Part shown: positions 16,650 to 25,807 of the stretch, piece by piece
Numbering within the stretch: the stretch's first letter is position 1
How the letters are laid out: every line of letters starts with the position of its first letter
Source of the DNA: Pantoea cypripedii
GTDB lineage: Bacteria > Pseudomonadota > Gammaproteobacteria > Enterobacterales > Enterobacteriaceae
DNA length: 64,000 nt
Direction: 5' to 3'
Assembly: GCF_002095535.1 (NCBI RefSeq)
Contig: NZ_MLJI01000001.1
Span: 3,666,385-3,730,384 of the forward strand
Made by a program: the position numbers and the translations under genes
Notes under the pieces: model-generated
What the model saw: only the letters and a program-made list of their open reading frames with translations
Database searches by the model: none
What the model was told of the DNA's origin: nothing

Positions 16650-19076
16650 ATGCGCTATCCCTTTGAACTTGACCCGCAGATTATCCATCACATCATTTAC
16701 AGCCAGGCCGGCTCCATCGGCAAAGCCGTGATTGAACTCATTATGAACAGCGTCGATGCCGGCGCCGGCGCCGTGATGATCAACCTCTCCCCGGAGGGCT
16801 TCTCCTGCCGGGATGATGGCCGGGGTTTTGCATCCTACGACGATGTTAAGCGCTACTTTGGCCGGTTCGGCACACCGCACCAGGAGGGCGATGCCACCTA
16901 CGGCCGTTTCCGACTTGGACGTGGGCAGATTATGGCCCATGCCCGGACGCTGTGGCGTTCGCAGCGATGGCAGATGTCCGTTGATACGCGCGAAATGGGG
17001 TATCACTATGACCTGGAAGAACTGGCGCTGGCGGAGCCAGGTTGCGTCATTAGTGGGGAGTGGTATGAACCGCTGAGCAGTCAGGAGCGCATGTCCTGCC
17101 TGCAGGAAATCCGTGACCTGGTGCGCTATACGCCCGTCACGGTGCATCTCAACGGCACCATTATTACCCGTCATCCGGCTCTGGAAAAATGGGATGCCGA
17201 AGACGATTCGGCCTGGTATCGCCTTCGGGAGGAAGGGGCCGTATCGGTTTACAACCAGGGCGTACTGGTGCGTCACGACCCCGGCCATCTCTGGGGCGTG
17301 GGGGGAATGATTGTCAGTAAAAAGCCCCTGGCGCTCAACGTTTCCCGTACCGAAATCCTGCGCAAGACCTGCCCGGTCTGGAAAACCGTGGCCGACCGGT
17401 TTGGTGAGCTTGCCGCCGGCTTCTCTGACCATCAGGGGCAGCATCGTAAAACGGAAGCCAGGCGGGAGAAAACGGCCCGTGCACTGCTCTCCGGAGAGGG
17501 CGACCTGCAGAAACTGATGTACGATGAAGAGGTGATCACGCTGCTGCCGGGAAAGCGCCACGTCACGCTTGAGCACTTCATCCGTAAGTGCCGCTATTAC
17601 CCGGCGGCAACAGACAAAAACTGTTTCACCCTCGCGCGTTATGCACGCGATGTTCCGCGCGGGGAAATCATTGCCCGGGCCGGTATTGCGCCGGTGGTAC
17701 ATCCCGTCACCCTTGCCCGCTTCGGCTGTTTCGAGCCGGATGAGTTTATAGAGTGTCTGAGTCGCATACGCGCAAACCTGCAGGCTTACTGTGAACAATC
17801 ACCCCTGCATCACCGGTGGTGCGCTGGCTGGCAAACAGATCTTGCGCTGGTTGACTTTGAAACCCTGAGCGCAAACTTTATCGATCGCACGCAGATGGTC
17901 AGCGAGAAAATGCTGGATAAGGAAACGCGTCGGGCGTGGACGGCGCTGCGCTGGTGCCTGGCCCAGTATGCTGCCGTCTGTTCGGGTGGCGAGGCGGGTT
18001 ATCAGTCACGTTCTTATGGGGGTAAACGCTTTCAGATCCTGCTGGGTGAGTCCACGTCCGCCGATGCCTGGACGGACGGAGAAACCTACATTGCCTATAA
18101 CATCGATATCGTGCGCCGGCTGAAGTCTGATGCGCTGCAGACGGCCAGCCTGCTGTTCAGCATGACGGAGCACGAGGTGGCGCATGAGGGTGACAGCATG
18201 GATTGTGGCCATGACGAGGCTTTTTACCAGCGATTTCATGATATCAGCATCCTGTGCGCACCCGATCGCCAGCGTTACATGCACGTCTGGCTGATGAAGT
18301 ACACCACGAGCCTGGAAGCTGAGGGTAAACGCGCTAGCGGCACGGCATGGCGGGAACGTTACCTTACCGAGCGTGCCAGCACCGGGCGGGAGAAAAAAGG
18401 GCTTCCCGGCGTTATCAGTGATGCGGGGATGGCAGAAGCCGTCAGCGCACAACCCGATCCTGAGGATTCGTCACGGCTGAACTTCCTCAACCAGCAGCTG
18501 AACGGTACGGGTATGGCAGCGCCTGCAGAAACTGACTGGAACAGCTTTGTTGCCGCCGGTATTGAGCAGACGCGTGAAAATAAGGTCGCGCGGCTACGTG
18601 AGCAGCAGGCCCTGGAGGAATGGTACGCTTCAGATAAAGATGCGACCGATATCCTGACGGATGAGCAACTGGCAGATGAAGCCGAAGAGCAGATGTGGCT
18701 GGAGTCCCGTAAATTGCATTACCTGTCTGTTTTACCCGGGGCGACTGAGGAAAATCTGAATGACAGGGTTGTGGAGTTTCTTGTTTATATGACCGTTTCA
18801 GAAGAGGAGGAACTGGCCGCCTGGGCCATGCGGGCCTGGGAAAACAGTGACCAGTGGTATGCCAGAAATACCCCGTCGTACAGTGAGGTTGATGACCTGC
18901 ATGAACAGGATTTTGATCAGCCACTTGAGGAAAATGTCCCGGTAGACTGGCTTCCGTTTATGCAGGAGGGCGAAACACGATGGAGCATAGAGCGTAACAC
19001 GGCAGCGGCCGGGTTTATCCGGGAAATGGATTATCTGGAGTGGCGTCGCGACAGCGCCATCGATGACACTCCCTGA
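16650..19076 (+). CDS. GHKL (Hsp90-like) ATPase with C-terminal HExxH motif
   Basis: An 808-residue cytoplasmic protein. The N-terminus is a GHKL ATP-binding fold: N box VIELIMNSVDAG (about residues 28-39), G1 box DDGRGF (about 54-59) and glycine-rich lid GRFRLGRGQ (about 87-95). Far downstream, residues 508-512 are HEVAH within TEHEVAHEGDSMDCGHDEAF, a zincin-type HExxH with further histidines close behind. The last 200 residues are acidic and helical. Start at ATG 16650 (GGAG eight bases upstream); ATG 16617 is possible. Such architecture suggests an ATP-gated protease or a defence protein, but I know of no characterised relative. No partner gene is obvious; a hydrolase gene follows after 222 bases. 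Confidence 0.8.
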   Translation: MRYPFELDPQIIHHIIYSQAGSIGKAVIELIMNSVDAGAGAVMINLSPEGFSCRDDGRGFASYDDVKRYFGRFGTPHQEGDATYGRFRLGRGQIMAHARTLWRSQRWQMSVDTREMGYHYDLEELALAEPGCVISGEWYEPLSSQERMSCLQEIRDLVRYTPVTVHLNGTIITRHPALEKWDAEDDSAWYRLREEGAVSVYNQGVLVRHDPGHLWGVGGMIVSKKPLALNVSRTEILRKTCPVWKTVADRFGELAAGFSDHQGQHRKTEARREKTARALLSGEGDLQKLMYDEEVITLLPGKRHVTLEHFIRKCRYYPAATDKNCFTLARYARDVPRGEIIARAGIAPVVHPVTLARFGCFEPDEFIECLSRIRANLQAYCEQSPLHHRWCAGWQTDLALVDFETLSANFIDRTQMVSEKMLDKETRRAWTALRWCLAQYAAVCSGGEAGYQSRSYGGKRFQILLGESTSADAWTDGETYIAYNIDIVRRLKSDALQTASLLFSMTEHEVAHEGDSMDCGHDEAFYQRFHDISILCAPDRQRYMHVWLMKYTTSLEAEGKRASGTAWRERYLTERASTGREKKGLPGVISDAGMAEAVSAQPDPEDSSRLNFLNQQLNGTGMAAPAETDWNSFVAAGIEQTRENKVARLREQQALEEWYASDKDATDILTDEQLADEAEEQMWLESRKLHYLSVLPGATEENLNDRVVEFLVYMTVSEEEELAAWAMRAWENSDQWYARNTPSYSEVDDLHEQDFDQPLEENVPVDWLPFMQEGETRWSIERNTAAAGFIREMDYLEWRRDSAIDDTP

Positions 19077-19298
19077 CTGTGCATAATACAGGGTTTGTCA
19101 ATCGGCCGGATGGTGCAGATTTTGCCTTCTGTCAACCAGCCAGACCGGATAATAAATTTTACACGTGAACCGGAGTATCTGAAATGGCGTTCATCAGTTT
19201 TCGGGGGGCGCATCGTAGCGCAGAAAAAGTTACTCCACTGTCATAACGGGGGTGTAAAACAGAAACCAGTTATATCAACGGAAAAACAGGAGGGTCCA

Positions 19299-20069
19299 AT
19301 GTCTGCCGCCGAAGTTGATTTCTTTCAGGGTGTCAATCAGACCATGGCCGTTCACCGTTTTTTACCTGCCCGCCCGCGGTATCTCTTACTGGTGATACAC
19401 GGGTACGGGGATACGGTGGGAGAGTATGCGGCCATGGCGGAAGCATTTACCGCCCACGGCGCATATGTTTTTGGTCCGGATCTGCCTGGACACGGCCTGT
19501 CACCCGGTGACAGCCGACTGATAACGGACCTTGATCGGGTGGTGGATAACCTCCATGTGTTGGCGGAGGAATTGCACTGGTTTTATTCAGACCTGCCACT
19601 GTTTGTCCTTGGGCATTCCATGGGAGGGCTGATTGCCACGCGATATGCCCAGCGTTACCGTCACGGGCTCTGCGGGCTGATTCTGGCCGCCCCCCTGCTG
19701 GGAGAAACCACGCGTATTACCCGCCTGCTGCGTGATGAACAGCCGGATGAAATGCATACACTGGCCACAGCAGAAGCGGGCCGTCAATGGGTGGGGCCGT
19801 TCCGGAAGAGAACACTTGAGGCAATCAAAGACATGCTGGCGCTGACATACGCCGGCCCGGGCTTCGGCTCCCTTCCGCTGCTGTGGTTGCATGGTACCGA
19901 AGATAATCTGGTTCTGGCGGAAGAAACTGCGGTAACCCTTGAACGACTCCGGGGAAGCGGTTACCGGACCGTAAATATTGAAGGGGCCGGGCACAATCTG
20001 TTCAGCGGGGGAGCCTGGTACCGGACCGTCTCAGCCATAAAAACGTTTATTGATAACCAGCTTGCCTGA
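19299..20069 (+). CDS. Alpha/beta hydrolase, monoacylglycerol lipase/lysophospholipase-like
   Basis: A 256-residue serine hydrolase. The oxyanion region HGYGDTVGEY, the nucleophile elbow GHSMGG (Ser near residue 108), the acid in LHGTEDNLV and the terminal histidine in EGAGHNLF give a complete triad of the PldB/monoglyceride lipase group (Hydrolase_4). No signal peptide is visible, so it is cytoplasmic. The start at ATG 19299 has AGGAGGG just upstream; the longer frame from 19095 is unlikely. It is the last cargo gene before the transfer operon resumes at 20163. Confidence 0.88.
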   Translation: MSAAEVDFFQGVNQTMAVHRFLPARPRYLLLVIHGYGDTVGEYAAMAEAFTAHGAYVFGPDLPGHGLSPGDSRLITDLDRVVDNLHVLAEELHWFYSDLPLFVLGHSMGGLIATRYAQRYRHGLCGLILAAPLLGETTRITRLLRDEQPDEMHTLATAEAGRQWVGPFRKRTLEAIKDMLALTYAGPGFGSLPLLWLHGTEDNLVLAEETAVTLERLRGSGYRTVNIEGAGHNLFSGGAWYRTVSAIKTFIDNQLA

Positions 20070-20162
20070 ATTAAATTTTATCACCGGATTCTGAATTGTC
20101 TGCTGACGATAACGGTCTGTGAACGCACCCTGAGCGGGTTACTCACTCAGGGAGTGTTCTCC

Positions 20163-20570
20163 ATGAAATTACCTGTCTGCTGCCTCGCAGCACTTTTCCT
20201 TACCGCCGGCGTCCGTGCCGGCACCGCCATCTATACCGACAGTACCCACCCGGTCACGGGCAACCCCGGTCCTGACGTGACCGTCGTTTTGCTCGATGCG
20301 CCTGACCGGCTGCAGGCGCAACTGTTCGGGCCGCTGCCGGCAGACCCGTCGCAGGCTGAACAGCAGGCGCGCGCAGTTATCAGTTCACCCGATTTTCAGC
20401 GGCGCCAGCAGGACCTTGCCGGGGCCTATGCCGGCCTCACACGCGCCTGGTCGCTGGGCCTTGAGAAATACCCCGCGGTAGTGTTTGACGATAAGTGGGT
20501 GGTTTACGGCACCTCTGACGTCGGCGTGGCCACACAGAAGCTGAACGTATGGAAGGAGAAAGCACAGTGA
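20163..20570 (+). CDS. ICE protein, TIGR03757 (PFL_4709) family
   Basis: A 135-residue exported protein: signal peptide in residues 1-19 (cleavage after VRA), then a small alpha/beta domain with the end YPAVVFDDKWVVYGTSDVGV. This fits TIGR03757/DUF1525, a thioredoxin-fold-like periplasmic protein comparable with TrbC/TraW of F-type systems. Start at ATG 20163 with GGGAG upstream; GTG 20154 is rejected because the signal peptide then gains a useless extension. The stop overlaps the next GTG start (GTGA). Confidence 0.82.
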   Translation: MKLPVCCLAALFLTAGVRAGTAIYTDSTHPVTGNPGPDVTVVLLDAPDRLQAQLFGPLPADPSQAEQQARAVISSPDFQRRQQDLAGAYAGLTRAWSLGLEKYPAVVFDDKWVVYGTSDVGVATQKLNVWKEKAQ

Positions 20571-21538
20571 AAATATCTTTCTCCCGCCCGCGTCGGCTGG
20601 CGCTGGCCACGTTAATGGCCTGCACGGGCACGATGGCCAGTGTCAATACCGCCAGCCTGCTCTCCAGTGCCGCCAGTCCGGACTGTATCAGCTGGCGCAT
20701 CAGCGGTATCTGTTACTGGCTGTTCTGCACGCCGTTCGGCTGCTCGGTGAAAACTTCAGTGAAGGTCACGCATTTTATTCCTGAAGCCGTGGTCTCGGCC
20801 TACCTCAGCCCGGGTGCCAATCCGTGGACCGAGATGTCGGCTGTCAGCAGCCTAGCCGACGGCACCGAAAGTACGCTGCTCGGTGGCGCTGCAGGTGTGT
20901 CCACCGGCGGTGGTCGTCAGGAGATGAAAGCTCCGGGTGAACGCAAGCAGAACCTGCACTTTTACTATGGTGATGCATATGGCCATCCGGCCACCAGACT
21001 CATCGGCGGGATGGTACCGGGCTATTCGTGCGACAGTGCCGCCACGCCATTTATGCCTTACTTCACAAGCGCTCTCGATGCGCTGGCCTGGCGCACCGGC
21101 GTGCCGGAATCACTCTACCCGGAGGCGCTTATCCCCGGTCAGCGTGAGATCGGCAGTACGACCGGCGGCGATATGTGGGGCAACGTCTACCCCCGCAGCG
21201 GCTTTGTCACCCAGACCGACAGCTACAAATCGGCAGCTGTCGTGGTACAGCGCGTGGCTGACATTATCACCCGTGAAGGGCAGTTACACGTCTACAACCC
21301 GCTTACCGGCCAGCGTTCGCCCGGTTACTGGCCCCCCGAACCCGTGCAGGAAAACACCGGTACGAAAAATCATAAGTGGCAGCGTCTTTCTCCGCAGCTG
21401 TCGCAGAGCTGCGCAGTATTCCCCGACACCGGCGGACAGACGGCCGAAGACGGCAACTACGCCTGGGCACTCTGGCAGCCCTACAGTTGCTGCAAGCGAC
21501 GTGGCCAGACCTTCCTTTATAGCACCGATTTCTCCTGA
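20567..21538 (+). CDS. ICE protein, TIGR03756 (PFL_4710) family, TraU-like
   Basis: A 323-residue exported protein with a signal peptide (residues 1-26) and many cysteines, notably ICYWLFCTPFGCSVKTS and the end WQPYSCCKRR. Cysteine-rich TraU-type proteins of this length assemble the periplasmic part of the mating apparatus; the family is TIGR03756. Start at GTG 20567, which overlaps the previous stop and has GGAG upstream; the in-frame ATG 20549 would lie inside the previous gene. Confidence 0.86.
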   Translation: MKISFSRPRRLALATLMACTGTMASVNTASLLSSAASPDCISWRISGICYWLFCTPFGCSVKTSVKVTHFIPEAVVSAYLSPGANPWTEMSAVSSLADGTESTLLGGAAGVSTGGGRQEMKAPGERKQNLHFYYGDAYGHPATRLIGGMVPGYSCDSAATPFMPYFTSALDALAWRTGVPESLYPEALIPGQREIGSTTGGDMWGNVYPRSGFVTQTDSYKSAAVVVQRVADIITREGQLHVYNPLTGQRSPGYWPPEPVQENTGTKNHKWQRLSPQLSQSCAVFPDTGGQTAEDGNYAWALWQPYSCCKRRGQTFLYSTDFS

Positions 21539-21549
21539 GGATTTTTCTG

Positions 21550-22974
21550 ATGAAACAGCAGCATCTGCGGCGACTGCGCCGCCCCCTGGCGGCGTTCGCG
21601 CTTCTCTCTGTTATCTCCCTGCCGGCTCTGGCCGTCGATACGTCGCTCTCGTCAGATGGTGCCTCGGTGAGCGGTGCCATCAATGACGGTCTTTTTTACT
21701 CCATTGGTGGCGGTTCGGTGATTTCCCCGCCGCCAAGTCGCAGCAACATGTCGCGTTTAGGGCTGAACGGCGGCTGGAGCAGTGACCTCATGTGCGGCAA
21801 CTTCGACCTGAAAACCACCGTAGGCAACCAGCTTAACGGTATCACCAGCGGCTTTAAGGACCTGATGGGCAACGTGATTCAGGGCGCGACCGGCGCGGTC
21901 ATGAGCATGCCGGCAATGGCCATACAGCGTGCTAACCCGGGGCTGTATGAAATGCTCACCAACGGGGTGCTGCAGGCGGGGCTCAGCTACGACAAAGCGC
22001 TGCTCAATTGCCAGAATATGTCAAAAAAACTGGCCGATTACACGCTGGGCAGCAAGTGGCAGCAGGCTGCTGTCTCCGAGGAGTACAAGGATATTGTGGC
22101 CTCCAGCGGCGGGGATGCGGTCTCCAGTGACCAGCAGCTGCAGAAGGCCACCGGTGAAGATGGTGTGACCTGGGTCGGCGGCCAGAAGCGTGGTGGCAAG
22201 GGGCAGCAGGCCATCCAGCCCACCCGTGACCTGGCGAAAGCCGGTTATAACATGATGAACAGCCTGCCGGTGACCAGCAACAGCAGCGTGAGTTCCGCCA
22301 GCTGCAACGGCACCGTCTGTCAGCGCTGGCCGTCGTCCGATGATGCGGCCGCTGCGGTGGTAAAAGTGCTGGGTGACCGCTCCATCCGTACCTGCCGTGA
22401 GACCAGTGAATGCACCAGTGGTGGCACGGACAATCAGCCCGGCAGCACCGTTGCCGGCACCGGTTTCTCACCGGTGCTGGAAGATGCAACGAAAACCAAC
22501 CTGGAACAGCTGGATAAGCTGGTCGGCGGCCAGCTCCAGCCCACCGCGGATAATCTTGGGGCGCTCAAAACCGGCAGCCTGGTGGTGACACGCGGCGTCA
22601 TTCAGTCGCTGCGCGATGACCCCGATAAAGCCGCTCTGGTGCAGCGTCTGGCCGGTGAGCTGGCGATGGCCGACACCGTCGAGACCGCGCTCACCATGCG
22701 CCGCATGCTGACCACCGGTGAGTCTGAACCGAATGCCGCCGAGCAGCCTGAAGCGATTGCCGAGGGTGACCGCCGCATCGATGCCCTGGACCGTGAGATC
22801 AGCGCCCTGCGTAACGAGATGGAGCTGCGTAAGGCCATCAGCAACAACAGCCTGCTCACCACGCTGGAACGTCAGGGTGCCCGTAACCAGGATAACCAGC
22901 TGCAGCAGAAATCCGGCAACCAGGACCAGGGGTTCAGCCAGATGAATCAGACGCAATCCTCCGGAGCACAGTGA
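21550..22974 (+). CDS. ICE protein, TIGR03755 (PFL_4711) family
   Basis: A 474-residue exported protein with a signal peptide (residues 1-27), a glycine-rich segment, paired cysteines (LMCGNFD, LNCQNMS, ASCNGTVC, CRETSEC) and a helical C-terminal third. Its place between the TraU-like and TraG-like genes matches TIGR03755, a TraH/TraN-like periplasmic protein of the mating complex. ATG 21550 follows GAGGA. One base separates its stop from the next ATG. Confidence 0.85.
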   Translation: MKQQHLRRLRRPLAAFALLSVISLPALAVDTSLSSDGASVSGAINDGLFYSIGGGSVISPPPSRSNMSRLGLNGGWSSDLMCGNFDLKTTVGNQLNGITSGFKDLMGNVIQGATGAVMSMPAMAIQRANPGLYEMLTNGVLQAGLSYDKALLNCQNMSKKLADYTLGSKWQQAAVSEEYKDIVASSGGDAVSSDQQLQKATGEDGVTWVGGQKRGGKGQQAIQPTRDLAKAGYNMMNSLPVTSNSSVSSASCNGTVCQRWPSSDDAAAAVVKVLGDRSIRTCRETSECTSGGTDNQPGSTVAGTGFSPVLEDATKTNLEQLDKLVGGQLQPTADNLGALKTGSLVVTRGVIQSLRDDPDKAALVQRLAGELAMADTVETALTMRRMLTTGESEPNAAEQPEAIAEGDRRIDALDREISALRNEMELRKAISNNSLLTTLERQGARNQDNQLQQKSGNQDQGFSQMNQTQSSGAQ

Positions 22975-22975
22975 T

Positions 22976-23314
22976 ATGAAACGCTCTTTTCTCCGCGGTC
23001 GTACGGGCCGCATTGTCCTGATGGTTACCGCCTTACTGCTTATAACCGTGGCCATGTTCGCACTGGCCTCTGTGTTTATGGCATACGACCCGGACGGCCA
23101 CCTGACCAGACGTTGGCTGCATGACAGCCGATGGGCACTGTTTGCCTGGCGGCTGCTCATGTATGCCGGCATCGCGGTAGCCTGGTGGATGAAGGTCCGC
23201 CCGCAGATGCTGGCGCGCTGGCCGGAAGTCCGGAGCCGCCTGCCGCGCACGGAGCTGCTCGGTGTGCTGTTCATTGCGGCCACGGAGTGCGTGGCCTGGG
23301 CAGGCGTAGTGTGA
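22976..23314 (+). CDS. Transfer-operon membrane protein of unknown function
   Basis: A 112-residue protein with three membrane helices (about residues 12-34, 50-66, 88-110) and a basic N-terminus. It is wedged between TIGR03755 and TraG-like genes with one and ten bases of spacing, so it is clearly part of the operon; corresponding small membrane genes occur at this place in related ICEs, but no function is assigned. Confidence 0.78.
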   Translation: MKRSFLRGRTGRIVLMVTALLLITVAMFALASVFMAYDPDGHLTRRWLHDSRWALFAWRLLMYAGIAVAWWMKVRPQMLARWPEVRSRLPRTELLGVLFIAATECVAWAGVV

Positions 23315-23324
23315 GGAGAGGACA

Positions 23325-24866
23325 ATGACTGCGAACAGTTTTCTGGAGTATTTTCTCATCCTGTTCGGCTGGGTGATGAACAACGCCATGTGGACCATCC
23401 TCGGCAATACGGGGCTTTTTGCCCTGCCTCTGGTCTTTAAGGTGATGGGGGTGTGGCTGAAAGTTCGGGAGGAAGGGGCGGACGAAGGTAATAAAGGACT
23501 GCTGGCACTGCCCCGCATCGAGCATGCCATCTACGTCTCGTTTGTCGTGATGTTGTTCTGCTGCATTCCGCTGCTGCCAGTGGATATTAGTACCATCAAA
23601 TTTGACAGTTCACGGGCAAAACAGTGCGGGGTCAGTGTTCCCACACCGCAGAACTCCGGTTACAGCGGACTGGTGAACGACTTTGACGGTCGCACGGCCG
23701 AGGTGCCCATCTGGTGGTATCTGCTGCACATGATGTCGAAGGGCACCACTCAGGCGATGATTGCGTCCATCCCCTGCGGCACGCAGCTGCGCCAGATGCG
23801 GTTTGACGTGCAGAACACGAAGCTGCGTGACCCGGTACTGCTACAGGAAGTGCAGGACTTTGCCGATCAGTGTTACTCCCGGGCGTACTTCCGTCTCAAA
23901 AACAGCAACAGCCAGCTCAGCGATGCAACCATCAACTCGGTGGGCTGGATAGGCAGCGACTATTTTCTGAATACGTCCGGCTATTACGATTATTACACCG
24001 CCACCACACCGAGGAGCCAGTGGCCGTATGACAGTACGCGTGACAGTGGCTACCCGAATACCGGTCAGGGAGGCTATCCCACCTGTAAAACGTGGTGGTC
24101 AGATGGCTCATCCGGGCTGCGCAAACGGGTGCTGGCCAGCTTTGGTGACAACACGCGTAAGGAGATGCAGCGATCATTTCCGGGGACGCAATGGGAAGAG
24201 GTAGCCCTGCGCTGGCTGGTCAGCCCCCGAAATGCCGGCCTCTCCGGAGACGGAACGACTTATGCTGTGGGAAGTTCTGATAATGTGACCGGCGTTGTCG
24301 GTAATGTGACACGACTGACATCCACCATCGGGCTTGGCCTCAAGCAGGCAGAAGCGCTGCCGGGCTTTGATGCGCTGAAACAGGCCCTGCCGATGATTCA
24401 GGCGCTGCTGCAGATGATGATTATTACGGTGATCCCCGTGCTGATGATGTTCAGTGCCTATGAGCCGAAAACGGTGGTGACCATATCGTTTGCGCTGTTT
24501 GCCCTGCAGTTCATCACCTTCTGGTGGGAACTGGCCGGGTGGCTCGATGACCGCCTGATCACCATCCTCTACGACAATATGGCACAGCAAGGGCTTACCA
24601 GCAGTTCTGTGCCGTTCGCGAGTTTCATCAGTTCAACCAATGACGGCTGGATCATGAACCTGGTGCTGGGAATGATGTACTTGGTATTCCCAACGTTCTG
24701 GGTTGGGATGCTGAGTTGGGTTGGGATAAATTTAGGAACTATTGTCCAAACAGGGTTGGAAAAGGCAGGGTCTCCACCTCAAGATGCTGGAGCTAAAGCG
24801 GGCCGAGACGCACAAGGATTTGTTACAGATAAAATACAAGGCGGTATTAAAGGTGGCTTAAAGTAA
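23325..24866 (+). CDS. traG: TraG N-terminal-like conjugative transfer protein
   Basis: A 513-residue inner-membrane protein with hydrophobic helices near residues 8-30, 62-85 and a cluster at about 360-490, and a cysteine-containing periplasmic part between them. It corresponds to the N-terminal domain of F TraG (mating-pair stabilisation and pilus assembly), which in this ICE class is encoded as a separate short protein. Bases after about 24690 become AT-rich with different codon choice than the preceding gene body, suggesting that the last 55 codons were acquired by recombination. A terminator follows 20 bases after the stop. Confidence 0.88.
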   Translation: MTANSFLEYFLILFGWVMNNAMWTILGNTGLFALPLVFKVMGVWLKVREEGADEGNKGLLALPRIEHAIYVSFVVMLFCCIPLLPVDISTIKFDSSRAKQCGVSVPTPQNSGYSGLVNDFDGRTAEVPIWWYLLHMMSKGTTQAMIASIPCGTQLRQMRFDVQNTKLRDPVLLQEVQDFADQCYSRAYFRLKNSNSQLSDATINSVGWIGSDYFLNTSGYYDYYTATTPRSQWPYDSTRDSGYPNTGQGGYPTCKTWWSDGSSGLRKRVLASFGDNTRKEMQRSFPGTQWEEVALRWLVSPRNAGLSGDGTTYAVGSSDNVTGVVGNVTRLTSTIGLGLKQAEALPGFDALKQALPMIQALLQMMIITVIPVLMMFSAYEPKTVVTISFALFALQFITFWWELAGWLDDRLITILYDNMAQQGLTSSSVPFASFISSTNDGWIMNLVLGMMYLVFPTFWVGMLSWVGINLGTIVQTGLEKAGSPPQDAGAKAGRDAQGFVTDKIQGGIKGGLK

Positions 24867-24886
24867 CCCTACATGATGATTCTAAA

Positions 24887-24917
24887 CTGCATGAACTTTG
24901 AATATTCATGCAGTTTT
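24887..24917 (+). terminator. Terminator of the transfer operon
   Basis: Perfect 9-bp stem CTGCATGAA / TTCATGCAG (24887-24895, 24905-24913) with a nine-base loop, followed by TTTTATTATTT. It ends the transfer operon and lies just before the 3' end of the convergent minus-strand gene at 24919, so it may serve both directions. Confidence 0.88.
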
Positions 24918-24918
24918 A

Positions 24919-25200
24919 TTATTTATAGTAATAATATGAATTGTACCTATCTTCTTCTTCCTTTCTTTTTAGCTCTGCCCATTCATCATTACGTTTTTTT
25001 TGCTGAGGGGTTTCAGTCAGGATAGTTGCCACTCCTTTAAGGACAGCAGAGCCACAATCGTGCGTCGCACTGGAGAATACAACAGGTTCTGGCGCTTTAC
25101 GTTTCAGCTTTGCTTCGTCATAAACGATGTCACGACGTTTCCCGGCGAACCGGGCTAGGGTGACGCTCAGGTCGTCAGCATCGAAGCCACTGTTACTCAT
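24919..25200 (-). CDS. Hypothetical protein
   Basis: A 93-residue charged protein with a lysine/glutamate-rich C-terminal third ending in an unusual tyrosine run (NSYYYYK). Start at 25200, where GGAG lies about eleven bases upstream; the ATG at 25218 would include that site. No family recognised. It lies 31 bases behind the StbE-like toxin gene on the same strand and is probably co-transcribed with the toxin-antitoxin pair. Confidence 0.6.
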   Translation of the reverse strand: MSNSGFDADDLSVTLARFAGKRRDIVYDEAKLKRKAPEPVVFSSATHDCGSAVLKGVATILTETPQQKKRNDEWAELKRKEEEDRYNSYYYYK

Positions 25201-25231
25201 GGTAAAAGCTCCTTTCACTTGGGTTAGCGGG

Positions 25232-25558
25232 TTAGTCCTTCACTAATTTTGACTTTAACGCCTCGTAAACGTCTTCCCGACGGTCAACAGTGATGACGGT
25301 GATAACCACATCAACCTCTCCATCGTCACTTTCCAGCACCTGATAGACAAGCCTGAAACCATCCATACGCAGCTTAATTTTGTAGCATTTTTCGACACCA
25401 GACAACTTATGTTTTATCGGGGTCAGCGCTGCCAGCGATTCAGCCCGTTTTTTTAATTTCTTCCGAAAGGCCTCTCTGATTTTGCTGTCCAGAGAATTCC
25501 ATTCCTTTAGCGCTGATTTCTTAAATTTCAGTCGCGTTTTTAAGGCAGTGCCGGACAA
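25232..25558 (-). CDS. Type II toxin, RelE/StbE-like
   Basis: A 108-residue basic protein with the RelE pattern: FKKSALKEWNSLDSKIREAF, then KLKKRAE, then a strand block CYKIKLRMDGFRLVYQV and the terminal VDRREDVYEAL. Family members cleave messenger RNA at the ribosome. The frame opens with TTG at 25558, directly abutting the antitoxin stop (TGATTG), so translation probably depends on termination of the antitoxin. The first residues are therefore uncertain. Confidence 0.87.
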   Translation of the reverse strand: MSGTALKTRLKFKKSALKEWNSLDSKIREAFRKKLKKRAESLAALTPIKHKLSGVEKCYKIKLRMDGFRLVYQVLESDDGEVDVVITVITVDRREDVYEALKSKLVKD

Positions 25559-25807
25559 TCAGAGGTTCTCCCAACTGACATCTACTTCATCTTCATCCTG
25601 GCGGCTACGGACAATATTAGCCAGCTCACGATCTTCAATAGCATCAAGCATTGCTGCATAAAGCTCCGCAGGAATGCAGTAGAACGAAGGTTTACTGTGG
25701 TTCAGGATGGCCACTGGTCGCCCCCCTGCAGACATCACTGTCGCCGTCGGATTTTTTTTGAGCTCACTGATGGTGGCTGAGCGATTAGCAAGGATTGCAG
25801 TTGTCAT
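25559..25807 (-). CDS. Antitoxin, RelB/StbD (Phd/YefM-like) family
   Basis: An 82-residue protein that begins TTAILANRSATISELKKNP and continues with GGRPVAILNHSKPSFYCIP, the fold-defining pattern of StbD/Phd antitoxins; the acidic C-terminus (EDEVDVSWENL) is the usual toxin-binding tail. Start at 25807 chosen over ATG 25819 because the family begins at MTT. It forms one operon with the RelE-like gene that follows without a gap. Confidence 0.86.
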   Translation of the reverse strand: MTTAILANRSATISELKKNPTATVMSAGGRPVAILNHSKPSFYCIPAELYAAMLDAIEDRELANIVRSRQDEDEVDVSWENL

